From: a virus
Strand: one strand, 5' to 3'
IMG/VR virus record: IMGVR_UViG_3300027917_000024
Location: 1-64,000 of that record
Length of the DNA stretch: 64,000 nucleotides
Under the pieces are notes generated by a model that worked only from the letters and a program-made list of their open reading frames with translations, was not told the origin of the DNA and did no database searches. Each line of letters opens with the position of its first letter. The stretch's first letter is position 1. This document shows, piece by piece, positions 46,541 to 55,390 of the stretch. The translations under genes were made by a program, and so were the position numbers.

Positions 46541-46853
46541 TCTTGAGTCAGCTTGGGAGTTGATGATAGAAAATCAAGATGTTTTTAGTGAGAAGGATTT
46601 AATAGTACTTCTTGAAGGACATCTTAATTATGATGTGGCAATAGGACTACGAGGTATAGATGCAATCCCGCCGTGCTATCAGTATGCTCCGTGTATAGAT
46701 TGTGTATATGTAAATTTTTGTAGGAATCAAGAACGACGGCTTCAAGGAGGATTAAGTGATGCAAGTAGACGAATCGATGAAGACAGTTACCGCAAACAAC
46801 TGCTTAAAGATCTCGGTAGAATTCTCTCTGACAGTGAATCTTGGGAATTTTAA
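46521..46853 (+). CDS. Cys-rich hypothetical protein
   Basis: The 110-residue protein has CYQYAPCIDCVYVNFC near residue 50, four Cys that could bind iron-sulfur or zinc. The ATG at 46521 overlaps the end of the previous gene by 20 nt. Function unknown. Confidence 0.6.
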   Translation: MIKIDPNLESAWELMIENQDVFSEKDLIVLLEGHLNYDVAIGLRGIDAIPPCYQYAPCIDCVYVNFCRNQERRLQGGLSDASRRIDEDSYRKQLLKDLGRILSDSESWEF

Positions 46854-47022
46854 TAGTGCCAAACTGGGATGCTCGATGGAAGATATTATTGAGAATGAGG
46901 ACGAATTCGAGATCAAGTTCGATCATATATACAAAAAGTTAAGGCGTAAAGTTGTAAATGAACTTGCTGATATTAATAAAGAATATATTGCTGGGAAAAA
47001 GGATCGGGGGATTGCTGGATGA
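46759..47022 (+). CDS. Conserved small phage protein
   Basis: The 87-residue product has LKISVEFSLTVNLGNFNSAKLGC and a helical end (YKKLRRKVVNELADINKEY). The EFSLTVNLGNF pattern recurs in small phage proteins near SSB or recombination genes. AAGGAGG precedes the ATG at 46759, inside the upstream gene. Function unknown. Confidence 0.6.
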   Translation: MQVDESMKTVTANNCLKISVEFSLTVNLGNFNSAKLGCSMEDIIENEDEFEIKFDHIYKKLRRKVVNELADINKEYIAGKKDRGIAG

Positions 47023-47519
47023 ATAAGAATCAAAAGCTGAGAAATATTATTGAATATGGTGGTGATGATGTAGAAGTTACTAGAATAACAAATACTCTCT
47101 ACAGGGTTGGATACTGTAGCCGATGTGGGAGCTGTTGTAAGAATATCGATATAAGTAGCCGAGTGAGTGAATATGTTATTGAATGGTTAAAGGGATATGG
47201 TGTTGGTGTGCAGGTAAAGGATAATATTTTTGAGAGTCCAGATGAGCGGTCCAAATATGAGTATTCCGCAACCCTTAGTTTTCCTATTACGTGCAAACAC
47301 CTAGACGAGGTACGGGCAGAAGTCGACAAAAAAGCGACCTGTCTATGTACATGTAAAAGATATAAGGATCGACCAGCAGTATGTAAATTATATCCAAGAA
47401 AAACGTCTAAATGGCCAACGTGTACATATGTATTTCTAGATGATGACAACATGAAATGGTTCGTAAGCGAGTGGGAGAAAAAACATGGCAAAGAGAAAAA
47501 AATCAAGTTCGTCTCTTGA
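47019..47519 (+). CDS. YkgJ-like CxxCxxCC metal-cluster protein
   Basis: The 166-residue protein has YCSRCGSCCKN near residue 33 and later Cys in ITCKHLD, CLCTCKRY, VCKLYPRK. It is the third YkgJ-like copy and the only one in the replication operon. Its ATG overlaps the previous stop, and its end overlaps the recA start by 35 nt, so expression is tied to recombination genes. Confidence 0.72.
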   Translation: MNKNQKLRNIIEYGGDDVEVTRITNTLYRVGYCSRCGSCCKNIDISSRVSEYVIEWLKGYGVGVQVKDNIFESPDERSKYEYSATLSFPITCKHLDEVRAEVDKKATCLCTCKRYKDRPAVCKLYPRKTSKWPTCTYVFLDDDNMKWFVSEWEKKHGKEKKIKFVS

Positions 47520-48627
47520 TTCTAACACACTTGAACAGAACGCCGATAATATCATAAGCCAACTTACAAAAGAATTTGGGGAAGGTACAGCTTTTCGAAG
47601 TGAATCTAATTTTGAGTTTTCTAATAAAGGTGTTATCTCAACTGGCATCCTTAGTCTAGATCGAGCTCTCGGAGTTGGAGGGCTACCAATTGGAAGGATT
47701 ATAGAAGTATTCGGTACGGAGATGTCAGGCAAGAGCAGCTTAGCATTCAAGGCAGCTGGTGAGGCGCAGCGTAAGGGTATTGTTGCTGTATATATCGATC
47801 TGGAACATTCTCTTGATATGGAACTGGCAAGAAATAGTGGTATGGATATTGTGGAGAACTGTGTAATTTCCCAACCGGCATTTGGCGAAGAAGCTATGAA
47901 AACTATTGAGATGATTATCCGTGGGGGCTATAAGGTTTTCGTAGTGGTTGACTCTGTCGCCGCATTATTACCAAAAGTAGAACTTGATACTGGATTTACA
48001 GAGCCTACCCAACTTGGACGGCAAGCCGCACTTATGACAGAGGCACTACGAAAACTTGCTGGTCTTATTTCAAAATCAGATTGTACAGTATTATTTGTAA
48101 ATCAAACCCGCCAGAAGATTGGTAGTTACTTCCCAGGAGCAAAGAGTACTCCTGGTGGTAATGCCTTGAAATTCTACTCATCAATCCGTCTCCAGGTTAG
48201 TAATGTAGGAAAGCTGACACAAGGAACAGATATTGTAGGTCATACTGCCAAAATAAAAGTTGAGAAGAACAAACTAGCAGCACCATTCAAGGAAGTTAAT
48301 GTCGATTTATTTTATGGGAGCGGTTTTTGCGGGATTGCTGATATTCTAAAAATTGCTGAAGCTCATGATATTGTAACTCGCTCTGGTTCCTGGTATGCAT
48401 ACGGCGAAGAAAAATTGGGGCAAGGACTTTTTAGTAGTTTAAAAACTTTGATTACAAATCCAGAATGGTATTTCGAGATACGAGATCAAGTTGCTAATCT
48501 GTTAGGGACCACTTTAACCCATAGGGAAATGTATTATGATAAAACCATAAAAATTGGAGACGAAGTGTGGCAACCAGAAACAATCGATAACAAGGATATT
48601 CCCGATTCTACAGTAAAGGCAGAGTAA
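47485..48627 (+). CDS. recA: RecA/UvsX-type recombinase
   Basis: The 380-residue protein matches RecA: GGLPIGRIIEVFGTEMSGKSS (Walker A near residue 78), YIDLEHSLD, VFVVVDSVAALLPK (Walker B), LFVNQTRQKIG, and STPGGNALKFYSSIRL (L2 loop region). It forms filaments on single-stranded DNA for strand exchange. The C-terminus has a winged region (FSSLKTLITNPEWYF). Confidence 0.93.
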   Translation: MAKRKKSSSSLDSNTLEQNADNIISQLTKEFGEGTAFRSESNFEFSNKGVISTGILSLDRALGVGGLPIGRIIEVFGTEMSGKSSLAFKAAGEAQRKGIVAVYIDLEHSLDMELARNSGMDIVENCVISQPAFGEEAMKTIEMIIRGGYKVFVVVDSVAALLPKVELDTGFTEPTQLGRQAALMTEALRKLAGLISKSDCTVLFVNQTRQKIGSYFPGAKSTPGGNALKFYSSIRLQVSNVGKLTQGTDIVGHTAKIKVEKNKLAAPFKEVNVDLFYGSGFCGIADILKIAEAHDIVTRSGSWYAYGEEKLGQGLFSSLKTLITNPEWYFEIRDQVANLLGTTLTHREMYYDKTIKIGDEVWQPETIDNKDIPDSTVKAE

Positions 48628-48628
48628 T

Positions 48629-49810
48629 ATGCGAACAGAACATATAGATCTCGGTGACACAAATCAGATCATTCTTTTCTCTGATATACATTTCCACGAG
48701 TACAAACCATTCTCTAAACCTACGACAGATGGGATTGGTTCTAGGTTTCAATGGATCTTACATGCAATGGATCTTATTTTCGAGTATGCCGTAGCAGAGA
48801 AGATAAAACATTTATTCTTTCTCGGCGATCTCTACCATCAGCGTACCCTCATATATAGTGTCGTATTTGACAGGGTAGCAGCTTGTATCGAGAGGGCCAA
48901 AGAATCTGGATTGGAAATACATGCTATATTAGGGAACCATGACTATGTATATAATAATGACAATTCTCCTTCTATCGTAAAGAGAATTCGAGGGTTGGAT
49001 GTTATAGATTCTCCTACTTTGTATCTTTTAAGAGATAGGGACGAGAAGATAGGATGTATGCCCTTCCGATTCAAACTTCCACAACTAAGAGAGGATCTGA
49101 AGGAGCTGCGTGAAGCTATAGAGGATTTGCCACCACACCAAATTGATGCTGACCATTTACTTTTAGGGCATTTTGAGATAGATGGTGCCGCAGTGAATGA
49201 TGAATATGTTCTGAGTGAAGTAATTGATAAAAGCGAATTTGAAGGAACTCACTTTAAGTTTATATTGTCTGGTCATATACACAAACGTCAGGCTCTCGCT
49301 ACTAATAATGGTCAAGTGATTGAATATATTGGTACTCCTTTACAGCACACTTTTACAAATGAAGGATCCCCATACGGTTTTGTTGTTTATGATTTTGAAG
49401 GAGAAGCCAAGTCAAAACACATCGAACTGAGTGATATGGCCGATTTTCCAGAGTTTGTTACCTTGGAATTTCGTTCACAAGACGATGTAAAGGCAGCTAT
49501 TCGTGATAAGAAAAATAGGTTTAACATTGACTATTACAGACTAAGAACTTATGCAGATGATCTCAAATTAGAGAGTATATTCAAAAGGCTTCCTAACTAT
49601 ACTTTTGAACCAATGGGGGTGGAGACTAGCCAGAACACCGAATCTGAGGAGGATGAAGGTGCGCTTAAATTCAACTTAAATATTGGTCATTATTTAAGAT
49701 TATTTGCAGAGCAGGAAGCGGGTACACAAACATTGGATTGGCTTGATATTAATCTGCTTGTGGAATATCTAATGAAAGTAGCAACAAAAGGAAATATATG
49801 TCTAGAGTAA
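48629..49810 (+). CDS. SbcD/Mre11-like nuclease (gp47-like)
   Basis: The 393-residue protein has metallophosphoesterase motifs ILFSDIHFHEY, LFFLGDLYHQR, ILGNHDY, LLGHFEID and ILSGHIHKRQ, which bind two Mn ions. With the SbcC-like partner it should resect DNA ends. The two genes overlap by 13 nt. Confidence 0.9.
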   Translation: MRTEHIDLGDTNQIILFSDIHFHEYKPFSKPTTDGIGSRFQWILHAMDLIFEYAVAEKIKHLFFLGDLYHQRTLIYSVVFDRVAACIERAKESGLEIHAILGNHDYVYNNDNSPSIVKRIRGLDVIDSPTLYLLRDRDEKIGCMPFRFKLPQLREDLKELREAIEDLPPHQIDADHLLLGHFEIDGAAVNDEYVLSEVIDKSEFEGTHFKFILSGHIHKRQALATNNGQVIEYIGTPLQHTFTNEGSPYGFVVYDFEGEAKSKHIELSDMADFPEFVTLEFRSQDDVKAAIRDKKNRFNIDYYRLRTYADDLKLESIFKRLPNYTFEPMGVETSQNTESEEDEGALKFNLNIGHYLRLFAEQEAGTQTLDWLDINLLVEYLMKVATKGNICLE

Positions 49811-51813
49811 ATTTCAAGTTACTGACAATAAGTGGATTTTCATGTATTGAAAAAGAAGCTAGTATTCCACTCGACGGGGTTGGTCTCTGCTGCATTGAAG
49901 GCCGAGTATTAGATAAGGGATTTATAGATGCCTTCGAAACGGATCAAGTATTTAGAAGTAATGGTGCTGGGAAGAGCTCAATTGTGGAGGCATTTTACTT
50001 CACACTTACTGGAGAGTTTTTCGATTCTGACACTACACTCGCTTCTGTTATTAATCGTTTCTCAAAAGCACCGACCAAACTGTCTATTGAAGGAGATGTG
50101 GATGGTAAGAAATTTAAAGTTTTCCGGTCACTGGATAGTAAATCAAGGCGTCCTGGCAGTAAAGTAGCCCACCGTCTATTCTTTACTTTTGATGGTGAGA
50201 ATATCCACGAGCAAACAAATTCCCTCCCACAAACACAGGAACGTATCAATGAACTTCTCGGCATAACACCACTCTTACTACTCAATAGTAAGATCTTTGG
50301 CCAAGGCGATATAAGCAGTTTCACCAATGTCAATGACCGGCAGAAAAAAGTAATCATAGATAATCTTGTTGGAATAGGTACCTGCGATAAGTTCTGCAAA
50401 GCCTCAAAAGCACTACTATCAGAAGCATCCACAGAAATAGCAACACTAAAGATACAAATCATGAGTAAGAAAGAATCACAGCAACAAGCAGAGGATGAAT
50501 TGATAGAGATACGCTTGAAAGAAACTACTTGGAAGAGAGAAAAGACAGCCAAATTAATAGAAATAGCAAGAAATATAGAAGAGCTTGAAAATGAAATACA
50601 GTTCCTTGAAGATTCAATTAACGAATGTAAGCTATCCAAATCGAAACTTGGTATTCCCGCAGATCAGCAAAATGAGATCAGGAAAAAATTAGAAGAAGTC
50701 AACCTTTTATTGTCTACTACTGAAGGAAGTTTGAAAGAAGAGCAGATAAAATATAACCAGCTAGAGGCAAAATCAAGTTTTCAAATGGGACTCAAAAAGA
50801 GTGTGGAAGACAAGATGATAAAGCTCTCGGATCTCTACCAGAAGGAAGGATCCAAGTGTCCTACCTGTTATCAAGAATTGACAGTCGATGGTTTGAAGAC
50901 TGTGTATAATGAACTAGAGCAAGAACGGAATGATATTAAGAGTGCAGTGGAAGGATTTGCTGTTGAGATCGGGAAATCTACACAGGCCTGTAAGAAATGG
51001 GAAGCAACAAAAGAGGAAATAGATCGAGTAAGAAACAGCTTGAAGGGCCAGATGGGGGCACTAGAACATGTTGTAAAAAAGATAGAGAAAGCTGAATCTG
51101 ATATAGCCCGTTTCGAAGAACTAATCAAAGCAAGTGGAAAGAGAAAAACACTACTTAACAGTAATCTGCGAACTATAGAAAATGAACAATCCCCATATCT
51201 TACATTCCACAAGGGCAAGGAGACAAAGCTTGAAGACATGAAAAAGGAGATTGAAGAGAAAGAAAAGGAGATAGAAAGACTAGAAAAGGATCAACAATAC
51301 TTTAACTTCCTTGTCCGAGCTTTCGATAAGGGAGGTATACCACAACTGATCTCTAATGATGTACTTAAGATTCTAAATAAGATTTTAGAGAAATATAAAA
51401 ACAAGATCTTAGGTCGTAACTTCAATGCTGAATACCAAATGCGAGAAAAAAGAGGTACGGAAGAGATAAGCCTTAACCTTGAAAATCCAACAGGTGGTGA
51501 GGGATATTCAAGGCAATCAAAGGGGGAGAAAAGAAAGATCGATCTGTGTCAAATGTTCACTATATCAGACTTCGCAAAAATGCAGAACAAATGCAACTTA
51601 AATGTTATTTGGTTCGATGAGATATTTTCTGAACTTGATCCTCACAGCTGCGAATCAGTACTAGACATTATCAAAGATTATCCAGCCCAATCTAAATTTA
51701 TCATCACACATAAGGACCTGTTTAAAGACGAATTTAAAAATCGAATCTATGTTGAAAAAAATGGGAACTCATCGACTGTCAGAGTGAATTACGTTACGGG
51801 AGAGGCAGGATGA
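49798..51813 (+). CDS. SbcC/Rad50-like ATPase (gp46-like)
   Basis: The 671-residue protein has Walker A NGAGKSS (N55-S61), long coiled coils, a zinc hook CPTC at 354-357, the signature YSRQSKGEKRK and Walker B LNVIWFDEIFSELD. It is short for a Rad50 family protein, typical of phage gp46. Works with the SbcD-like nuclease. Confidence 0.92.
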   Translation: MSRVNFKLLTISGFSCIEKEASIPLDGVGLCCIEGRVLDKGFIDAFETDQVFRSNGAGKSSIVEAFYFTLTGEFFDSDTTLASVINRFSKAPTKLSIEGDVDGKKFKVFRSLDSKSRRPGSKVAHRLFFTFDGENIHEQTNSLPQTQERINELLGITPLLLLNSKIFGQGDISSFTNVNDRQKKVIIDNLVGIGTCDKFCKASKALLSEASTEIATLKIQIMSKKESQQQAEDELIEIRLKETTWKREKTAKLIEIARNIEELENEIQFLEDSINECKLSKSKLGIPADQQNEIRKKLEEVNLLLSTTEGSLKEEQIKYNQLEAKSSFQMGLKKSVEDKMIKLSDLYQKEGSKCPTCYQELTVDGLKTVYNELEQERNDIKSAVEGFAVEIGKSTQACKKWEATKEEIDRVRNSLKGQMGALEHVVKKIEKAESDIARFEELIKASGKRKTLLNSNLRTIENEQSPYLTFHKGKETKLEDMKKEIEEKEKEIERLEKDQQYFNFLVRAFDKGGIPQLISNDVLKILNKILEKYKNKILGRNFNAEYQMREKRGTEEISLNLENPTGGEGYSRQSKGEKRKIDLCQMFTISDFAKMQNKCNLNVIWFDEIFSELDPHSCESVLDIIKDYPAQSKFIITHKDLFKDEFKNRIYVEKNGNSSTVRVNYVTGEAG

Positions 51814-52403
51814 TAAAACAGCTATTGCCAGAAATCGCTTTACCGAACTATAATCTTAACTTTGAATTTGAAAAACGAGAACAGAACGAAAAGGTAAATT
51901 ATGTAAATAGTTTTGGCGAGCTCTCTTTAAAAGACTACCGGATTACCATCATGAAAATGGGAGGAGAGTTCGATAAGTACTTGTATGCAACTTTTGTTTG
52001 TTATTCTATAGCAAATGCCTACGATGTAAATCTCTCCAAGCACAAAGCCTACGCATTAGGATTATTCACTTATCACATTCTAACGTATAACAGCTTCGTA
52101 AAATTATTCAAACAGTTTACAAAAAGGAGTGTATTTACTCCATTTAAAGTGGCAGTTCCATCTTTTAATTTAGAAGTTGAGCCTCATACAGAAGATGACG
52201 CACCACTAGGAATAATCAACGTCCCAAAGCAGCGTATACAAATTTATTCTGAGTGTGTACCAAAGCTCAAGAACGTAATACTTATACATGAATTATTTGA
52301 ATGGGCAAACACGATGTATAACCTAAGTCTGAAACATATTGAAATACAAAGCTTATCTGAAGGACTGGTCTACGTCTTAAACAATAATAATTTTACAACA
52401 TGA
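51810..52403 (+). CDS. Metallopeptidase-like hypothetical protein
   Basis: The 197-residue protein has VILIHELFEWANTMYNLSLKHIE near residue 150, with His-Glu and a later His-x-Glu in helix positions like M-clan metallopeptidases, but without the second His of HExxH at the usual spacing. It overlaps the SbcC-like gene by 4 nt. Function uncertain. Confidence 0.45.
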   Translation: MIKQLLPEIALPNYNLNFEFEKREQNEKVNYVNSFGELSLKDYRITIMKMGGEFDKYLYATFVCYSIANAYDVNLSKHKAYALGLFTYHILTYNSFVKLFKQFTKRSVFTPFKVAVPSFNLEVEPHTEDDAPLGIINVPKQRIQIYSECVPKLKNVILIHELFEWANTMYNLSLKHIEIQSLSEGLVYVLNNNNFTT

Positions 52404-52404
52404 T

Positions 52405-52977
52405 ATGAAAATTGGATTCGACTTAGATGGATGTGTAATACAACTAATGCCAACAATGTTGGGCATACTGAAGAAAAAGTACGGCCTGTCTTACACAGAA
52501 CAAGATGTTACATGTTGGAAGCTTGAGGACTGTTTAGGTATTACAGAACAGATGACAAGATCCATTGTTAACGAATCACTTGGTGCATGGAAAAGTTGGA
52601 AGCCATATGAGGGAGCTATCGAATTTATCAATGAATATCATAGGAGGTCAGGAGGAATAGTAACATTCATTACTGGGCGACAGCCCGAATTTCGAATAGC
52701 CACATATGAATGGTTGGATTGGTGGCTCCCTCATATCCCTTATGAACTAATTCTGACAGGTAAAGCTAACAAAGGAGAATTAGCGAGACAACTTCGTATT
52801 CATATGTTTATAGAAGATTATTTCGACGGTGTCCTAGATCTTGCCAATAATGGAATATTTGTACTTATGCCAGCCAGACCTTGGAACAGAGACGTAAATC
52901 TTTTCAATGTAATTACTTTTAATGAGTGGAAAGATATCATGTGTGTTCTAGATTTCTATGGGGGAAATAATGAGTAG
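52405..52977 (+). CDS. HAD-family 5' nucleotidase-like protein
   Basis: The 190-residue protein has IGFDLDGCV (motif I DxD), VTFITGR (motif II T), K of ANKGELARQL and MFIEDYFDG (motif IV E-D). This matches the 5'(3')-deoxyribonucleotidase NT5C group. It may tune nucleotide pools. Confidence 0.78.
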   Translation: MKIGFDLDGCVIQLMPTMLGILKKKYGLSYTEQDVTCWKLEDCLGITEQMTRSIVNESLGAWKSWKPYEGAIEFINEYHRRSGGIVTFITGRQPEFRIATYEWLDWWLPHIPYELILTGKANKGELARQLRIHMFIEDYFDGVLDLANNGIFVLMPARPWNRDVNLFNVITFNEWKDIMCVLDFYGGNNE

Positions 52978-53461
52978 AAAACCTTTCTCCTCCTACGACC
53001 ATAAAACAAATGATCCAATAACAAAAAGGATAGCGGTTAGATTCTTAGAGCAAGGTGGGGAATTTGAACTCCAATGTCCATTAGATGATCAACCAGAACG
53101 ATTTGGAGACTGGGACTTCTTTATCTTTTCTCAGGCATTAAATAGAAATATGTTTGTAGAAGTTCAACGAAAACACGGATGGAAGGATTATGGTAAATGG
53201 CAGCACAACTTTCGGACTGTACATGTAGAAGAAAGAAAACATAAGAGTCGTGCAGAATTATTTATAATGTTTAACTATCACTGTAACACTCTTCTTATAG
53301 GAAGTATGAAAAAAATTATAGAAGCTAAAGTCATAAAAAAAGATTGCAGACTTTCAGATGGGAGTATACTTGAAGATGATCACTTCTACGAACTGCCTCC
53401 AGAAAGTTTTGATTTCTATAAGTTGGATGGTTACGGAGTATGGAGGACTACAAAACCGTGA
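52970..53461 (+). CDS. Possible PD-(D/E)xK nuclease-like protein
   Basis: The 163-residue protein has DWDFFIFSQALNRNMFVEVQRKHGW, where D...E-x-Q resembles the PD-(D/E)xK metal site, then RTVHVEERKHKSRAELFIMFN. It sits beside a RuvC-like resolvase in the recombination run. GGGGGA precedes the ATG at 52970. Assignment is tentative. Confidence 0.5.
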   Translation: MSRKPFSSYDHKTNDPITKRIAVRFLEQGGEFELQCPLDDQPERFGDWDFFIFSQALNRNMFVEVQRKHGWKDYGKWQHNFRTVHVEERKHKSRAELFIMFNYHCNTLLIGSMKKIIEAKVIKKDCRLSDGSILEDDHFYELPPESFDFYKLDGYGVWRTTKP

Positions 53462-53952
53462 GTGGACTTTATTATATAGGTGTAGATCCAGGTATGAGGG
53501 AAGCAGGAGTTGGTGTAATTGACTATGAAGGTAGATTTGTGAAGGGCGAAAGGCTTTCTAACTGGGCTCCTTATCAATTCAAGGAGCTTATTCTTCGTAT
53601 AGTAGATGATAATACCAAGCTTATACATCTTGTTGCAATAGAAAAAGTAGGTGCAATGCCAAAACAAGGAATAGCTAGCACGTCTAAATTCATGAAAGCT
53701 ACAGGTATTATGATCGGGGTACTGGTAGGATTAGAAATTCCATTTGTCGAGGTAGCTCCGCAAACATGGAGGAAGATATCACCAGTACTAGCATCGAAAA
53801 AGGGAGAAACACCAACTGAGAAGAAAAGAAAATCACTTGAGTATATACAAAATAGATACCCTGAAGCCAGACTAATCAAGCAGGTAGAACATAATGTAGC
53901 CGATGCATTATGTATAGCTGAGTGGCTTTACATCAATAGAGGCAAAGTATGA
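53458..53952 (+). CDS. RuvC-like Holliday junction resolvase
   Basis: The 164-residue protein has YIGVDPGMREAGVGVID (first Asp), HLVAIEKVGAMPKQG (Glu), FVEVAPQTWRK and EHNVADALCIAEW (C-terminal Asp pair), the RNase H-like resolvase layout. GTG at 53458 overlaps the previous TGA (GTGA) and has GGAGG 10 nt upstream. It would cleave branched DNA before packaging. Confidence 0.82.
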   Translation: MSGLYYIGVDPGMREAGVGVIDYEGRFVKGERLSNWAPYQFKELILRIVDDNTKLIHLVAIEKVGAMPKQGIASTSKFMKATGIMIGVLVGLEIPFVEVAPQTWRKISPVLASKKGETPTEKKRKSLEYIQNRYPEARLIKQVEHNVADALCIAEWLYINRGKV

Positions 53953-54131
53953 CACCTGATAAAGTAGAAAATGCTTTAGACCCAATCAAGAAAGAATGGG
54001 AAAAATTTGTACTTTCAGGCCAGAGTATAACCATTGGGTCTGGACAGAACTGTATATGTATTCCTGCATGGGCTATTCAATTTCTAGCACAGGTGATGGA
54101 GTGGAAACCCTTCGATGACAGAGATTCCTAA
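53949..54131 (+). CDS. Hypothetical small protein
   Basis: The 60-residue product (MTPDKVENALDPIKKEWEK...) has ITIGSGQNCICIPAWAIQF. Its ATG overlaps the RuvC-like gene's stop (ATGA) and its end overlaps the methyltransferase start by 17 nt. Function unknown. Confidence 0.6.
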   Translation: MTPDKVENALDPIKKEWEKFVLSGQSITIGSGQNCICIPAWAIQFLAQVMEWKPFDDRDS

Positions 54132-54819
54132 GTCCGAGCTCCCTTCTCACATTACCGACCAGCACTTCTCCGACAAACAGGCCGCTACAGATGAGGAGTT
54201 CTGGGATAATCAAGCTACACTTCCTGGGTATCAGCCGGTAGTGGTAGATGATGATAACCATACCAGTACAAGAATGCTTTATAACTATCTTTCAACCCAG
54301 ATAAACTTTAGGGACAAGATCATTTTAGATGTGGGCTGTGGTGTAGGAAGAATACTGCCTATCTATATTGAGTTTGGTGCAAGAGAAATTCATGGTATTG
54401 ACATCTCACATAGCATGTTAAAGATTGCCAGATTCAAGCATCCGCATCCTCATGTAATGTTATATAAGATGAACAGTAACAATATGTATGGATTCTCAGA
54501 TAACTTCTTTGATCTTACTATGTGTATAACCACTTTAGCACATATAGGAAACGATGATGACTTAAGCCAGACAGTGCATGAAATAGTACGGGTGACCAAA
54601 CCAGATGGATATATAGTAGTAATCGAGCCCATGTCCTTCAATTTAGTTATGAACTACCCGCACTCTAGGATGACTATGCGCCCAAGTCAGGGTTATCTAC
54701 ACTTATTCAAAGACGGAACAACAAATGTACATAGCAGCCGTGAATGTTTTGGTAGCCCTGATCACCAAGATGCGTGGCGAAATGTGATGATATTCAGAAA
54801 GAACACAGATGCTGCATGA
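54115..54819 (+). CDS. Class I SAM methyltransferase
   Basis: The 234-residue protein has IILDVGCGVGRILPIYIEF (motif I), IHGIDISHSMLKIARF (motif II), LTMCITTLAHIGND (motif IV) and EIVRVTKPDGYIVVIEP. Type Methyltransf_11. Substrate unknown; the neighbour is a GT9-type transferase, so a sugar or surface target is possible. GGAGTGG lies upstream. Confidence 0.75.
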   Translation: MTEIPKSELPSHITDQHFSDKQAATDEEFWDNQATLPGYQPVVVDDDNHTSTRMLYNYLSTQINFRDKIILDVGCGVGRILPIYIEFGAREIHGIDISHSMLKIARFKHPHPHVMLYKMNSNNMYGFSDNFFDLTMCITTLAHIGNDDDLSQTVHEIVRVTKPDGYIVVIEPMSFNLVMNYPHSRMTMRPSQGYLHLFKDGTTNVHSSRECFGSPDHQDAWRNVMIFRKNTDAA

Positions 54820-55390
54820 ACCTAGGGGGCAACTAGGAAAGAAAGCGTTACAAAAAAAAAGAGATAAGATACTAGTACGACAGAGAAAGTACAGAGAAGA
54901 AAATAAAGATAAGATACTAGTACGACAGAGAAAGTACTATGAAGAAAATAAAGATGAGATACTAGTACGACAGAGGAAGCGCTATGAAAGGAAGTATAAA
55001 ACTAGCCCAGCATATAGACTCAATTGTAGTATGCGAAGTAATATGTACCAGTCTCTAAAAAAGGGAGGAGGTAAAAGAAACAACCACTGGGAAGATCTCG
55101 TGCCTTATACGCTTGAAGAATTACAACGACACCTAGAATCTAAATTTGATTCCTATATGACTTGGGAAAATTATGGGAGTTACTGGCATGTGGATCATAT
55201 AATTCCATTAGCTAGTTTTACTTTCGAATCTGCTGATGATCCTCAATTTCAATTAGCTTGGGCACTTTCTAATCTACAACCCCTAGAAAGTTCTGAAAAT
55301 ATAGGTAAGGGTGATAGATTTGATCATCCATCTAATAAAAAATTTAAACCTATTCCGAAGGTACTAATTAACAATGATCTACGAACCTAG
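54809..55390 (+). CDS. HNH homing endonuclease, three charged repeats
   Basis: The 193-residue protein has three 15-residue repeats (RDKILVRQRKYREEN, KDKILVRQRKYYEEN, KDEILVRQRKRYERK) and an HNH domain: WHVDHIIPLASF, ALSNLQPLESSEN, KGDRFDHP. The HNH half is about 90% identical at DNA level to 57338-57620. A 13-bp repeat flanks the gene (54818-54830, 55383-55395), consistent with recent insertion. No good ribosome site; start overlaps the methyltransferase end. Confidence 0.82.
   Translation: MLHEPRGQLGKKALQKKRDKILVRQRKYREENKDKILVRQRKYYEENKDEILVRQRKRYERKYKTSPAYRLNCSMRSNMYQSLKKGGGKRNNHWEDLVPYTLEELQRHLESKFDSYMTWENYGSYWHVDHIIPLASFTFESADDPQFQLAWALSNLQPLESSENIGKGDRFDHPSNKKFKPIPKVLINNDLRT
54818..54830 (+). 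repeat. Insertion-flanking 13-bp repeat, copy 1
   Basis: GAACCTAGGGGGC, identical to 55383-55395; the interval of 565 bp is nearly the HNH gene. Confidence 0.8.
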
